The notes: generated from the letters alone by a model not told the origin. Numbered from the stretch's first letter, positions 18,425-29,700 are shown. The stretch: 64,000 nt of DNA from Nostoc sp. 'Peltigera membranacea cyanobiont' 210A (GCF_002246015.1 NZ_NOLJ01000001.1:874795-938794), one strand, 5' to 3'. A program made the numbers and translations.

Positions 18425-21400
18425 TCTTCCTTAACTCCTTGGTTATTCATTACCGACTTCATTTTTTGCAACCGTTTTCTTTGTTGAGATTTACCACTTG
18501 CAATTTTTTCTATTGAAATATTAATTTCACTTAAAGATGATGTTTGATTTTTAGTTGCACTAAAGAACTCTGCAAGAGAGCTAATAGTGGGATATCTGAA
18601 CATATCGAGCATTGATAAATCGATTTTGAATATTTCGCGTAATTGGTTATTAACTTTAACCAGAAGTAATGAATGACCACCGAGTTCAAAAAAGTTGTCG
18701 TGAATACCTATTTTCTCGATATTGATAAATTTTTGCCAAATCGTAGCGATAGTTTGTTCTATCTCAGTTTGTGGCATCACATAAACAGCTTCTAGCTCTG
18801 GGCGGAGAGTTTCTGGTGCTGGTAGCGATCGCCTATCCAACTTGCCGTTGGGTGTTAGCGGCAGAGTTTCGAGTAGTACAAAAGCAGAAGGTATCATGTA
18901 TTCTGGTAACTTATCTTTCAAAAAGCTACGCAGTTCAATAACTGTAAGTTCTTGATCGGATTGAGGAATTACATAAGCTATTAGGCGCTTATCAGTCAGA
19001 TCGTCATCCCAAGTTACCACCACACCTTCGCGTACTTTAGGGTGTTGGTTCAATCTCGCCTCAATTTCTCCAAGTTCGATTCGGAAGCCCCGAATTTTAA
19101 CTTGATAGTCAATTCTTCCTAAAAATTCGATGTTTCCATCGCCACGATAACGTGCTAAATCCCCTGTTTTGTAAAGCCGTTCTCCAGGTGCAAAAGGACT
19201 CGGAATAAACTTTTCGTTGCTAAGATCCGGACGATGCAAATAACCTCGCGCCAACCCTACACCACCAATATGCAATTCACCTGGAACTCCAATAGGAACA
19301 GGGTGCAGATACTTATCTAGTATATATATACGGGTATTGGCGATCGGGCGACCAATAGGAACAATCGGCATCTTGCTATCGCGCTGACAGTTCCAGAAGG
19401 TAACATCAATAGCTGCTTCTGTTGGTCCATAAAGATTATATAGTTGTGCATCTAGACGAGTAAAGAATTTTTCTTGAAGCTCAAAAGAAAGCGCTTCACC
19501 ACTACAAATAACTCGTTTGATACTACTGCACTTTGGCAGCCTTGGCTCTTCTAGAAATACTTGCAGCATTGAGGGGACAAAGTGCAGTGTAGTAATTTTC
19601 TCAAAGGTAATTAGTTCAATAAGATAGGTGCTATCTTGATGACCTCCTGGTTTGGCTAAAACTAACCGTGCGCCCGTAAACAAAGGCCAGAAAAATTCCC
19701 AAACTGAGACATCAAAACTGAAAGGAGTTTTTTGCAAAACTCGGTCGTTTGCTGTTAATTCATAAGCATCTTGCATCCAAAGCAAGCGATTGCTTAAGGC
19801 TTGGTGAGAGTTCATTACTCCCTTGGGTTTTCCTGTGGAACCAGAGGTATAAATGACGTAAGCGAGGTTTGATGGTTGAACTCCACTAACAAGATTTTCT
19901 TGGTTTTGCTCAAGCATCTGAGCTTGAGTGTCATAGTCTAAACATATAACTTGAGCTTGGTTTTGTGGCAGATCCTTGACTAGTCTTTGCTGTGTTAGCA
20001 GTACTAATACTTGAGCATCTGCCAACATAAAAGCTAAACGTTCTTGAGGATATCCAGGATCTAATGGTAAGTAGGCTCCACCTGCTTTAAGAATGGCTAA
20101 TAGTCCAACCACCATTTCAAGCGATCGCTCCACACAAATCCCTACCAATACCTCTGGTTTCACCCCAAGCGATCGCAAATAATGCGCCAATTGATTTGCA
20201 CGGTTATTTAGCTCTCGATAGCTGAGGTGTTGGTCTTCAAAGGTTACAGCAATTGCATCAGGCGTAGACACGCAGTGGCTTGTCGTCAGACATCGCTCTA
20301 CTTGAGCCTCAAATAACTCATGGATACAATACTCTCCAGGATAGTCAGTTTGAGTATTGTTCCATTCCACCAACAACTGATGCTGTTGAGTTTGTGTCAA
20401 TATAGGCAATTCTGCAAGGGGTTGCTCTGGGTTGGCGACAACACCTTCTAGCAAGGTTACGTAATGTCCGAGCCAACGCTGAATTGTTTGGGTATCAAAT
20501 AAATCTGTATTATATTCCAGTTCTATTACTAGTTCACTGTCTGTCTGAAGAATATTTAAATTAATATCCAGCTTAGTAGCGCTGGTAGCATTTTTAGCTA
20601 TCTCAAACTCTTGTTTTAAAGACTTGGACACCAATGGAGCTTTGTCCAGATTAAACCCTGTGGTAAAAAGAGGGGTGCGGCTAGGGTCTCGTGGTAACTT
20701 TAAATTTTCAATTAGTTTAATAAAAGGATAAATTTGATACTCGTAAGCATCTAACAATACCTGCTGGATTGAACTCAAATACTCTGTGAATCTTGGGTTG
20801 CCAACAACTTGGCTGCGTATGGGCAATAGATTAACACAGTGGCCAACAAGATATTCACCTGCGATCGCAGATTGTCCAGCCGAAGCAATACCAACAACGA
20901 TATCTTGTTGATTCGTCAATCGTTGCAACAAGGTGATAAATGCTGTTAAAAGAATCGTAAATAAAGTATAACCACGTTGTACACTTAAGCTTTTCAACGA
21001 ATTATACAAAGTGGAATCGAGGATGAGATTTTCTCGCGCGCCAGTGTACGAAAATATCGGTGGTCGAGTCCGGTCAGTTGGTAATTCCAAAACAGGCACT
21101 GAACTGGCAAATTGACTCAGCCAATAAGCTTCAGCTTTTGCCATTTCTGGACTCTGTTGCATTTGTACTTGCCACAGAGCATACTCACTCCATTTCATGG
21201 GTTGGGGAAGTTGGCTAGCAATACCTTGGCATTCTGCTGAATAAATTGCTGCTAGTTCTCGCAACAAAATACTAATTGACCAGCCATCAGCAACAATATG
21301 ATGATTTGTCAGAATCACAAGATGATGATCTTCCTGCAACTTGACTATGCGACAGTTCAGCAATGGCCCTTTTTCTAAATGAAAAATTTGTTGAGCTTCT

Positions 21401-23703
21401 CGTGCTAATAATTCTGATAACTGTGTTTCTCGTTGACTTTTTTCTAAAGTTGAAAAGTCGCTCACAGGAATGTCTATAGTCAAAGTGGGATGAATCAGTT
21501 GATTATCACCCTCTGGGCTAAAAGTAGTTCGCAACGCTTCGTGACGATTGATAATTTCCTGAACAGCCTTACGTACTGCCAATAAATTGCCAGTCCCTCG
21601 CAGATGGATAGTTCTAGATTCGTTGTAAGCGCGGGAAACTTCATCTCCCATCTGTGCCAAAAACCACAGTTCTTTTTGTGCTGCCGTTAGGGGAATTTTG
21701 AGCGTTTTTGAAATCGCAGCAGGTGGTAAGAATTCCCCTTGTTGCATTTCTAATACGCTTTCCTTGACTGCCTTAATTACGTGTTCAATATCTGCATCGG
21801 TATGCGCCGTAGACAGATAAAATGTTCGTCCTTCCCAGACATAAACGCCTTTTTCTAAGAGATGGTAGAAAAACAACTGACCAAACTTGAGGGGAAATGA
21901 GGCTATGAAACGAAACAGCGAACCAAAATGGACTACTTGAATTGGAACTTGTCTTTGTTCAAAGTAACTATTAAGAGTTTGGGCTAATTTCGTTGTTTTT
22001 TCAGATAACTCCTGCTGTAATTTCGGTCCACTATTTTTAATATGGTTGAGTGCAGCCCAAGCCGCCGCCATTACTAAAGGATGTTTGAAGAAAGTACCAG
22101 CAAATACTGTGGTTTCCGCTTGAGGATAAGAGCCATCTCCATAGTTCCACATCCCACCGTCGAGGGTATCCATTAAAGCTGCCTTGCCAGCTATAACTCC
22201 AATTGGCATCCCAGCAGCAACGGCTTTACCGTATGTAGTCAAATCTGCTTGAATATTCCACAAGCCCTGAATCCCACCTGGATGCATCCGAAAACCGGTA
22301 ATCACTTCGTCGAAAATTAATACGGTTCCTGTTGCTTGAGTTAATTGTCTGAGTTGCAGCAGAAACTCTTTTGGTTGCAAATCTGGGCGACTGCTTTGTA
22401 TGGGTTCCACCAGAACTGCCGCCAGTTCGTAAGCATGAGTTTTCAGAATCTCTAAGGATTCAGGTTGCCCATAGTCAAGTACGATGACATCATCAGCAAT
22501 GTATGATGGAATACCTATAGCTTTGGGGATAGAACGCCGCGTTCTTTCGCTGGTTGTTACTCCTCTTACCAAAACCCCATCATAAGTACCGTGATAAGAA
22601 CCAGCAAATAAAGCAATCTTAGAGCGTTTTGTAGTAGCCCGTGCTAGGCGGATTGCTGCCATCACCGCTTCTGTGCCATCGTTACAAAAAGCTGCCCGTT
22701 CTGCGCCTGTCAACTCACAAATTAACTCTGCAACCTGACCGGCAAGACGCGATTGTGGGCCGTGCAATATACCTTGCTTTATTTGTTCTTGAATAGCTTC
22801 GATGACAAAAGATGGTGAATGACCAAATAAAAGCGCACCAAACCCCATAGAAATGTCTACATACTCTTGTCCATCAACATCCCAAAGTCTGGCTCCGTCT
22901 CCACGCTGTCCATGAATGGGATATAACATCTCTTTAATGGAGGGCAGGAAGCCTGTTATCGCCCTGCTATTGGCATGGTAGGAACGATAAGCTTGAGTAA
23001 GTCGTTTAGATTCGGGAGTAAGTTTGACAAAACGTGTAATTAAAGCATCTAAATGTTTTTGTTGACGGGGAGTTAACAGAGTCTTTGATTCTAACTGAAG
23101 AGGCTCAATTGTTTGGGTGATGAGTTGTTGATTAGACTCAGTTTGAATCGATGATGAACTTTCTGAAAAATCAGAGTTATTAATTAAAGATTGAGCAACT
23201 TGTCCTACCGATGAGATTGCTTTTTGTACAGGTAATATCTTCTTCGATGAACCTGCTTTTTGTAAAATGTCTAGCTGTTTGGACATCAACTCAAGCTGCT
23301 GTTCTATTACTTGTTCTAGTACTGTACCTGTTACAGATTTTTCATCTTCTTGTTCCAAGTTTTGGGTATCAGAAGTCTTTTCAGTATGTGTTTGTAGTAT
23401 TGGGCTAAATGTAGATTCCTGAAAAGAAGGCTCTACAATCAGATTTTGTAGAGGTAGCTCTTGAGCTATATAAGTTCCTAATGCATGAATTGTTGATAAA
23501 TCTTCAAGCAATAAGCGAAAAGGAATATAAATACCTAACTCTTGTTGAATAGCACGGTTAATTTGCAACAAAATTAGAGAGTCAACACCCATCGCCAGAA
23601 AAGGAGTATGAATATCTATTCCAGATGATTTCACTCCTAATGACTCACTAACAATGTGTTTGAGTGTCGATATTATTTTTTTATATTGAGAATCTTCATT
23701 CAT
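18421..23703 (-). CDS. Hybrid PKS/NRPS ACP-aminotransferase-C-A(Ser)-T
   Basis: The 1760-aa protein begins with an ACP (about 1-85, MGVDSL), a low-complexity linker, a class III aminotransferase domain (about 215-670; GSYHGTYDG, FDEVITGFR, Lys in TTYGKAVAAG), a condensation domain (about 680-1110, NHHIVADG), an adenylation domain (about 1130-1640) and a carrier (about 1650-1725, FELGGHSL). The order matches the mycosubtilin/iturin logic: the preceding KS-AT builds a beta-ketoacyl-ACP that is transaminated to a beta-amine before peptide bond formation. Pocket residues D-V-W-H-I-S-L-I-D-K (FDVSVWE, HFVPS, ICSGE, NLYGPTEAAID) indicate serine. Nine extra residues (CLTTSHCVS) interrupt the A domain after QVER and come from a repeat. 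Ser specificity is inferred from the code. Confidence 0.93.
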   Translation of the reverse strand: MNEDSQYKKIISTLKHIVSESLGVKSSGIDIHTPFLAMGVDSLILLQINRAIQQELGIYIPFRLLLEDLSTIHALGTYIAQELPLQNLIVEPSFQESTFSPILQTHTEKTSDTQNLEQEDEKSVTGTVLEQVIEQQLELMSKQLDILQKAGSSKKILPVQKAISSVGQVAQSLINNSDFSESSSSIQTESNQQLITQTIEPLQLESKTLLTPRQQKHLDALITRFVKLTPESKRLTQAYRSYHANSRAITGFLPSIKEMLYPIHGQRGDGARLWDVDGQEYVDISMGFGALLFGHSPSFVIEAIQEQIKQGILHGPQSRLAGQVAELICELTGAERAAFCNDGTEAVMAAIRLARATTKRSKIALFAGSYHGTYDGVLVRGVTTSERTRRSIPKAIGIPSYIADDVIVLDYGQPESLEILKTHAYELAAVLVEPIQSSRPDLQPKEFLLQLRQLTQATGTVLIFDEVITGFRMHPGGIQGLWNIQADLTTYGKAVAAGMPIGVIAGKAALMDTLDGGMWNYGDGSYPQAETTVFAGTFFKHPLVMAAAWAALNHIKNSGPKLQQELSEKTTKLAQTLNSYFEQRQVPIQVVHFGSLFRFIASFPLKFGQLFFYHLLEKGVYVWEGRTFYLSTAHTDADIEHVIKAVKESVLEMQQGEFLPPAAISKTLKIPLTAAQKELWFLAQMGDEVSRAYNESRTIHLRGTGNLLAVRKAVQEIINRHEALRTTFSPEGDNQLIHPTLTIDIPVSDFSTLEKSQRETQLSELLAREAQQIFHLEKGPLLNCRIVKLQEDHHLVILTNHHIVADGWSISILLRELAAIYSAECQGIASQLPQPMKWSEYALWQVQMQQSPEMAKAEAYWLSQFASSVPVLELPTDRTRPPIFSYTGARENLILDSTLYNSLKSLSVQRGYTLFTILLTAFITLLQRLTNQQDIVVGIASAGQSAIAGEYLVGHCVNLLPIRSQVVGNPRFTEYLSSIQQVLLDAYEYQIYPFIKLIENLKLPRDPSRTPLFTTGFNLDKAPLVSKSLKQEFEIAKNATSATKLDINLNILQTDSELVIELEYNTDLFDTQTIQRWLGHYVTLLEGVVANPEQPLAELPILTQTQQHQLLVEWNNTQTDYPGEYCIHELFEAQVERCLTTSHCVSTPDAIAVTFEDQHLSYRELNNRANQLAHYLRSLGVKPEVLVGICVERSLEMVVGLLAILKAGGAYLPLDPGYPQERLAFMLADAQVLVLLTQQRLVKDLPQNQAQVICLDYDTQAQMLEQNQENLVSGVQPSNLAYVIYTSGSTGKPKGVMNSHQALSNRLLWMQDAYELTANDRVLQKTPFSFDVSVWEFFWPLFTGARLVLAKPGGHQDSTYLIELITFEKITTLHFVPSMLQVFLEEPRLPKCSSIKRVICSGEALSFELQEKFFTRLDAQLYNLYGPTEAAIDVTFWNCQRDSKMPIVPIGRPIANTRIYILDKYLHPVPIGVPGELHIGGVGLARGYLHRPDLSNEKFIPSPFAPGERLYKTGDLARYRGDGNIEFLGRIDYQVKIRGFRIELGEIEARLNQHPKVREGVVVTWDDDLTDKRLIAYVIPQSDQELTVIELRSFLKDKLPEYMIPSAFVLLETLPLTPNGKLDRRSLPAPETLRPELEAVYVMPQTEIEQTIATIWQKFINIEKIGIHDNFFELGGHSLLLVKVNNQLREIFKIDLSMLDMFRYPTISSLAEFFSATKNQTSSLSEINISIEKIASGKSQQRKRLQKMKSVMNNQGVKEE
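20261..20296. repeat. Dispersed repeat inserted in frame in the Ser A domain
   Basis: About 27-36 bp here encode CLTTSHCVS between QVER and TPDAIAV. The other A domains in this window run straight from VER/VQK/VAK into TPD. On the coding strand the DNA begins GCGATGTCTGACGAC and ends GTCTACGCC, a style common in Nostoc-type intergenic repeats. Confidence 0.7.
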
Positions 23704-23763
23704 AATATTTTACATTGTCTGACATTACTACTAACTAAAAAGTTAAGTTACTCTTGTATGAAA

Positions 23764-26739
23764 CTACATATCTTTTTCTAATAGTTCTAACTGCTGAAAC
23801 ATAATAGAAATTTGACGAGTTATTATTTTTTTGGCAGGATTATCGCGTTTTTCATTTTTGTTACTCAAATGGAGAATATTGTTTTGCTGAGATTCAATAA
23901 GTAAATGTTGTGATTTATCTCCTAAATGATTTTGCTGACTACTAACTTTTTCATTCTCCAACTTTTGATTATTATGAGTGTTTTTTTCATTCAATTGATT
24001 TAACTCATTACCTATAGAAGACTCAACCCAGTATTTTTGTCGTTCAAAAGGGTAAGTCGCTAAAGGAAGTCGATGACATTTTTGATTGGCATAAAATCCT
24101 GACCAATCCACTAGTATTCCGCACAGCCACAAATGTCCCAGAGTATTTAGTAAGAATGCAACATCAGATTGTTGGTCATGAGGATGACGTATGGAGCAAA
24201 GTGCCAAATGTCCTTGAGCTTGTTGTTTAGTTAAAGTACTTAAAGTGCGACCAGATCCAACTTCTAAAAAAATCCGATTTGGCTGTTTACACAATTCAGT
24301 AATGCCATCGGCAAAACGCACTGATGACCGCAAATGTTTAGCCCAATAATTGTTATCTGTTGCTTCCTCTGGAGTAATCCAAGTGCCAGTTACGTTAGAT
24401 AAAAAAGGAATTTTTGGGTGATTAAGATTGATTTTTGTGAATAACTTGGTAAATGGCTCAATAATAGAGTCCATCATTTGAGAATGAAAGGCATGGGAAG
24501 TATGCAGAAAACGAGAGTCAATCCCTTGCTCGGTTAAGCGGTTTTGTAAATATTCAATCTCTGCGGTTGGGCCAGAAACTACACAGCGCTCTGGTGCGTT
24601 GATGGCTGCTAAGGAAAGTTTATCACCTAGCATCTGCGTAACTTTTTTCTCAGGTAGCGCTACAGCCAGCATTGCTCCTGAAGGTAGTTGCTGCATCAGT
24701 TGTCCACGAGTAGCAACTAGCATCAATGCATCTGCTAAAGAAAATACTCCAGCTAAACAAGCAGCAACATATTCTCCTATACTGTGACCAATCATTGCAC
24801 TAGGGCATACTCCCCTAGATAACCACAATTGTGCTAGAGCATATTCAATCGCGAACAACGCCGACTGAGTAACATGAGTTTGCGTTAACTGCTGTGTCGC
24901 CCATTGGGTCTGTTCTTGGCTGGGATAGAGAATAGTGCGTAAGTCTAACCCTAAAATAGGTTTAAGTTGTTCACAACAATAATCAACCTGTTCCCGGAAA
25001 ATTGGCTCAGTTTGGTATAACTCTCTACCCATGTCTATATACTGAGATCCCTGACCGGGAAACATAAACACAACTTCTGAATCACCTGGTTCTTGATAGT
25101 GCGTGAAAACTCGTTGCGTATCTTTTGCCTCTAAAACTTTGATTGCATCATCAAGGTCTTGACAAACTACCATCCGACGATAGTCAAAAGCTCGACGACC
25201 TACCCCCAGAGTGTAAGCAACATCAGCTAAATTCAAATTAGGATGTTGCTGGAGATGTCTCACAATATTGGTTGTAGCAGTTTCGAGTGCTGATTCCGTT
25301 TTGGCTGACAAACACAACAGAAAGTATTCACTTTTGACTTTTGACTTTTGACTTTTAACTTGCAAAGGGGCTTCTTCTAGAATCACATGAGCATTAGTGC
25401 CGCCAATGCCAAAGGAACTGACTCCTGCACGTCTAGGGTGTCCGTTTGACTTCCATTCTGAGAGCTGATTATTAACATAAAAAGGGCTGTTAGCAAAATC
25501 AATCTGAGGATTAGGCTGCTCAAAGTGCAAGGTGGGTGGTATTTGCTTGTGTTTGAGCGCGAGGACAGTTTTGATTAAACCTGCAACACCAGATGCAGTA
25601 TCTAGATGCCCGATATTCGTTTTTACCGAACCGATGGCGCAGAAATTCTTTTTCTGAGTTTTAGCGCCAAAAGATTTAGTTAACGCGGCAATTTCAATCG
25701 GATCTCCTAAAACTGTGCCGGTGCCATGAGCCTCTACATAACTGACCATATCGGGTTCAATTCTGCTGATGGCAAGAGCCTCTGCAATCACCTTGGCTTG
25801 ACCATCGATACTGGGAGCTGTATAGCCAACTTTGGCAGCACCATCATTATTAATAGCTGAACCTTTAATCACAGCATGAATATAATCTCGATCGGCGATC
25901 GCATCTGCTAATCGTTTTAAAATGACTATACCTACACCATCACCACCAACTGTTCCTTGGGCCTTGGCATCAAAGGCGCGGCAGTGTCCATCGGGAGACA
26001 AAATCCCCCCCTCTTGATAAGCATAGCCAGTCTTTTTTAAGTTAGTTATCGAAACTCCACCTGCTAAGACCAGATCGGATTCACGATCTATTAAGCTTTG
26101 GCAGGCTAAATGAACAGCAACTAATGAACTAGAACATCCAGTTTGGATAGTGATAGCTGAACCCTTTAAATCTAATTTATAAGCAACTCGTGTAGTCAAA
26201 TTATCTGTACGATTATTATGTCTAATTTGGTCAAAACCAACTAATTTTATTAATTCAGGATTGGAAAAAAGATTGAATAAAAAGTAACTACTAATACTGG
26301 CACTACCGTAGACACCAATTCGACCTTGATAAGTTTTAGAATCATAGCCAGCACTTTCCAAAGCTTCCCAAGCTGTTTCCAAAAAGAGGCGGTGCTGTGG
26401 ATCTATTATTTCTGCTGTTTTGGGAGAGTAATCAAAGAATCCAGCATCAAATAATTCTATATCTTCCAATATAGCTTTTGCTTTGACATAATTTGGATCA
26501 TTTATTGTAGTTTTCTCTACCCCAATTGATTCTAGCTCTTGGTCTGAAAAAAATGAAATTGCCTCCAAACCATTTTTTAAATTTTGCCAAAATTTATCCA
26601 AATTACTGGCTTTAGGAAACCGTCCAGACATACCGACAATAGCTATGTCTAAATCACTTATTTGATTTTCTTTGAATTCATTATTATATGCCATGTGTAA
26701 ATTGTTGTTAGTAGGTTTTAGCAATCCTAATTTAGTCAA
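23764..26739 (-). CDS. Type I PKS KS-AT without ACP
   Basis: This protein (991 aa from TTG 26739; an ATG at 26694 starting MAYNNEF is the alternative) has a ketosynthase (about 30-455; active-site Cys in QTGCSSS, EAHGTGT, NIGHLD) and an acyltransferase (about 555-860; GHSIGEY, HAFHS, so malonyl-CoA). No reductive domain or ACP follows, only an 85-residue Asn/Gln/Lys-rich tail that may be a docking element. The missing ACP is at the N-terminus of the next protein (18421-23703), whose aminotransferase acts on the beta-keto product. It should elongate the OH-Asp-ended chain. The KS-AT linker contains KSQKSKVKS from a heptamer repeat. Confidence 0.92.
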   Translation of the reverse strand: MTKLGLLKPTNNNLHMAYNNEFKENQISDLDIAIVGMSGRFPKASNLDKFWQNLKNGLEAISFFSDQELESIGVEKTTINDPNYVKAKAILEDIELFDAGFFDYSPKTAEIIDPQHRLFLETAWEALESAGYDSKTYQGRIGVYGSASISSYFLFNLFSNPELIKLVGFDQIRHNNRTDNLTTRVAYKLDLKGSAITIQTGCSSSLVAVHLACQSLIDRESDLVLAGGVSITNLKKTGYAYQEGGILSPDGHCRAFDAKAQGTVGGDGVGIVILKRLADAIADRDYIHAVIKGSAINNDGAAKVGYTAPSIDGQAKVIAEALAISRIEPDMVSYVEAHGTGTVLGDPIEIAALTKSFGAKTQKKNFCAIGSVKTNIGHLDTASGVAGLIKTVLALKHKQIPPTLHFEQPNPQIDFANSPFYVNNQLSEWKSNGHPRRAGVSSFGIGGTNAHVILEEAPLQVKSQKSKVKSEYFLLCLSAKTESALETATTNIVRHLQQHPNLNLADVAYTLGVGRRAFDYRRMVVCQDLDDAIKVLEAKDTQRVFTHYQEPGDSEVVFMFPGQGSQYIDMGRELYQTEPIFREQVDYCCEQLKPILGLDLRTILYPSQEQTQWATQQLTQTHVTQSALFAIEYALAQLWLSRGVCPSAMIGHSIGEYVAACLAGVFSLADALMLVATRGQLMQQLPSGAMLAVALPEKKVTQMLGDKLSLAAINAPERCVVSGPTAEIEYLQNRLTEQGIDSRFLHTSHAFHSQMMDSIIEPFTKLFTKINLNHPKIPFLSNVTGTWITPEEATDNNYWAKHLRSSVRFADGITELCKQPNRIFLEVGSGRTLSTLTKQQAQGHLALCSIRHPHDQQSDVAFLLNTLGHLWLCGILVDWSGFYANQKCHRLPLATYPFERQKYWVESSIGNELNQLNEKNTHNNQKLENEKVSSQQNHLGDKSQHLLIESQQNNILHLSNKNEKRDNPAKKIITRQISIMFQQLELLEKDM
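25331..25361. repeat. Heptameric STRR (TGACTTT) within coding sequence
   Basis: Tandem copies of TGACTTT encode the basic linker QVKSQKSKVKSEY between KS and AT. Such short tandemly repeated heptamers are a known feature of heterocystous cyanobacterial genomes, mostly between genes. Confidence 0.75.
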
Positions 26740-26741
26740 TG

Positions 26742-29700
26742 TTACCTGGAGTGCGCTCTAGATTGCCTGGAAGCGGCACGACTCTGGGCACGTTGAGTGC
26801 TTTCCTCAAACGAAGGTATTTCGGTCTGCTTTTGCGTTAAATATTTAGCTAAAGAATTGATGGTTGGATGTTCAAATAAATTAATTACAGATATATTAGT
26901 AGGGAAAATTTCTCGTAGTTTGGCGTGAATTTGAACAAGCAGTAATGAATGACCACCAATATCAAAGAAATTATCATGAATGCCTACTTTCTCAACATGA
27001 AGCATCTGTTGCCAGATATTAGCGATCGCTTGCTCTACCTCATTTTGTGGTGGCTCATAAGTTGCTGCCAATTCTAGGCGATCGCCATTTGATTCTGAGA
27101 GCGCACTATGGTTAACTTTACCATTGGGTGTTAGTGGCAGAGCCTTTAACATGATGAAAGTTGAGGGCATCATGTATTCCGGTAGTTGCTGTCTCAAGAA
27201 TCTTTGTAGTTCGCTAACATTAAGTATTTGTTGTTGCTTAGAAACAATGTAAGCTACTAAAGATTTGTTGCCATTATCTTCCCGAACAGAAACTACAGCC
27301 TGTTGCACTTGCAGATGTTGACACAGTATGGTTTCAATTTCTCCAAGTTCAATGCGGAAGCCCCTAATTTTTACCTGGCGATCGACTCGCCCAATGAATT
27401 CAATATTACCGTCAGGTAAGTAACGAGCCATATCACCACTTTTGTATAAACGCGAACCCGTTGCAAAAGGATTAGGAATAAACTTTTCTGCCGTTATATC
27501 AGACTGATTGAGATAACCTCTGGCTAAACCCGCACCACCAATGTACAGTTCACCTGCTACACCAATGGGTACTGGTTGCAGCAGCTCATCCAGTAAATAA
27601 ATCTGCGTATTGGCAAGTGGACGACCAAGGGGTACTGTCTGCGTACTAATTTGCTGATTTTCAACTGCAAAGGTAGTAACCCCCACGGTGGCTTCTGTAG
27701 GGCCGTAGTGATTGAAGATTAAGCTGGATGGTGCTTGCTGCCGAATCTGTTCAATAAGTTGCCAGCTTGCAGCCTCGCCACCCAGAATTAGCTGCTGGCG
27801 CGGCAAGATGGAATCGGATGGTGCAGAGGCGAGAAGGGTCGCAAGGTGGGAGGGAACAATTTTGAGACAGTCGATCGGATGGGTGCGGCAGTATTTTGCC
27901 AAGGCTGCTGAGTCTGTAGCACACTCGATGGATAATATATGCAGACATCCGCCAGTGCAAAGAGCAGCAAAGATTCCAGTGTTACCTAAGTCGGCAGCTA
28001 AGGTGGAAACTGTGGCGAAGTTAGTTGTGGTTGATAAGTCTAACCTCTGTGTAATTCCGTGGAGGTAATTCAGTAGTTGTCGGTGTTCGATCGCAACTCC
28101 CTTCGGTTTACCAGTAGAGCCAGAGGTGAACAAGACATAAACTAAATTCTGGGCTGTTACTTCACTGGCGGGATTATCATCTTTGCGATCGGCAATGATA
28201 TCCCAATCTGTATCTAAGCAAACTATCTCAGCTACATCTGTTGGCAGGCTATCGACTAATCGTTGTTGTGTCAATATCACTGGTATTTCGATATCCTGCA
28301 ATCGGCTAGCAAAACCTTCCTTGGGTAAGGTTGGATCTAGTGGTAGATAAGCTCCACCAGCTTTCAGAATGCCCAAAAGTCCAATAATCATCAAGAGCGA
28401 TCGCTCTGTGCAAAGTCCTACTAAAACTTCCGGCTTGACTCCTCGCTGCTGCAAATAGTTAGCAAGTTGATTGGCTTTGCGGTTCAACTGTGCATAAGTT
28501 AGTTGTTGATCTTCAAAGACAATGGCAATTTTATCAGGTGTTTTTTGTACTTGTGCTTCAAATAATTGGTGAATACACTTATCTTGGAGATTGTCAAGAT
28601 GTGTTTGATTAAATTCTACTAGTAATTGTTGGCGATCGCTAAAGCTGAGAATTTCTAATTGGCTGATTTTCTCTTCAGGATTAGCAGCTACACTTGTTAA
28701 TAAAGTTTGAAATTCTTTGGCTAGACGTTCAATAGTATCGGCTGAAAAATAATTGATATCGTAGTAGAATTCTGTCGTTAAAGAATGCTCGCTTTGAGTA
28801 CAAGTAAGTTTTATTTTAAATTGTTCAATACAACTGTAATATTGCTCAAGAGAAAATGATACGTCGCCAGCAACGAGTTTTTCTGGTAGTTGCTCAAACT
28901 CGAAACCGATGGGAAAAGCTAGGTGTTCATGATTTTCTATGGGTTCTGGCACAAAATAATCTTGCCATTCTGCACCCGCTTCTATAGTTTGATTAGCTAG
29001 TTCTAAAACTTCTCTAAAGCGTAAATCTGGTGTCAAATGGCTGTGAATTGGCAACCAAGTAGCAACAAGTCCTAATAAATTATATAGTTCTTCATAGTCT
29101 CTGCGATCGCTAGCCATACCAATAACGATATCTGGCTGTCTTGTAAGTCGCCAAATCAGCGTTTGCCAGCAAGCTAGTAAGACAACATCTGTGGAAGTAT
29201 TATACTTTTGAGCTAAGTTGGCAATCTTAGCTGTCACATCAAAAGTAATATCTAATCGACAGCAGTTTATCTCAAATTTTGATGGCTGTAATGGCTGCTT
29301 CTCAAAAGGTAACTTCAACGAAGCGAGTGTAGAAAGCTTTTGCTCATGCCAGTATTTTTTAGCTGTTTCTGCATCTTCATCTGTGAGTAATTGATTCTGC
29401 CATTCTGAGAATTGCAGATATTGGACAACTTCTTCTGATAGTCTCTCACCTTGTAAGCAAGCAGAATATGAATTGCTGATTTCAGTTGCCAGATTTTTGA
29501 GTGTCCGGGTATCGGCACAAACTGAAGGTAAACTGATGATTAAACTGTACTTATGCACATCAAGTTTCAGTAGAGATATATGTAAAAGTGGCCCTTGCTC
29601 AAACTCGAACCTAAAACTACGTCCTTCCTGACAAAAATATGCAATTTTGCTTGAAAGTTCTTTCGGTTCCCAGTGAGTTAAATCAATCTCACGCCACGAC

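Noticed and set aside
27712..28068. 118-codon plus-strand frame inside the I-A(Asp)-T gene
   Set aside because: It runs opposite to a conserved A domain; composition and content are those of an antisense shadow.
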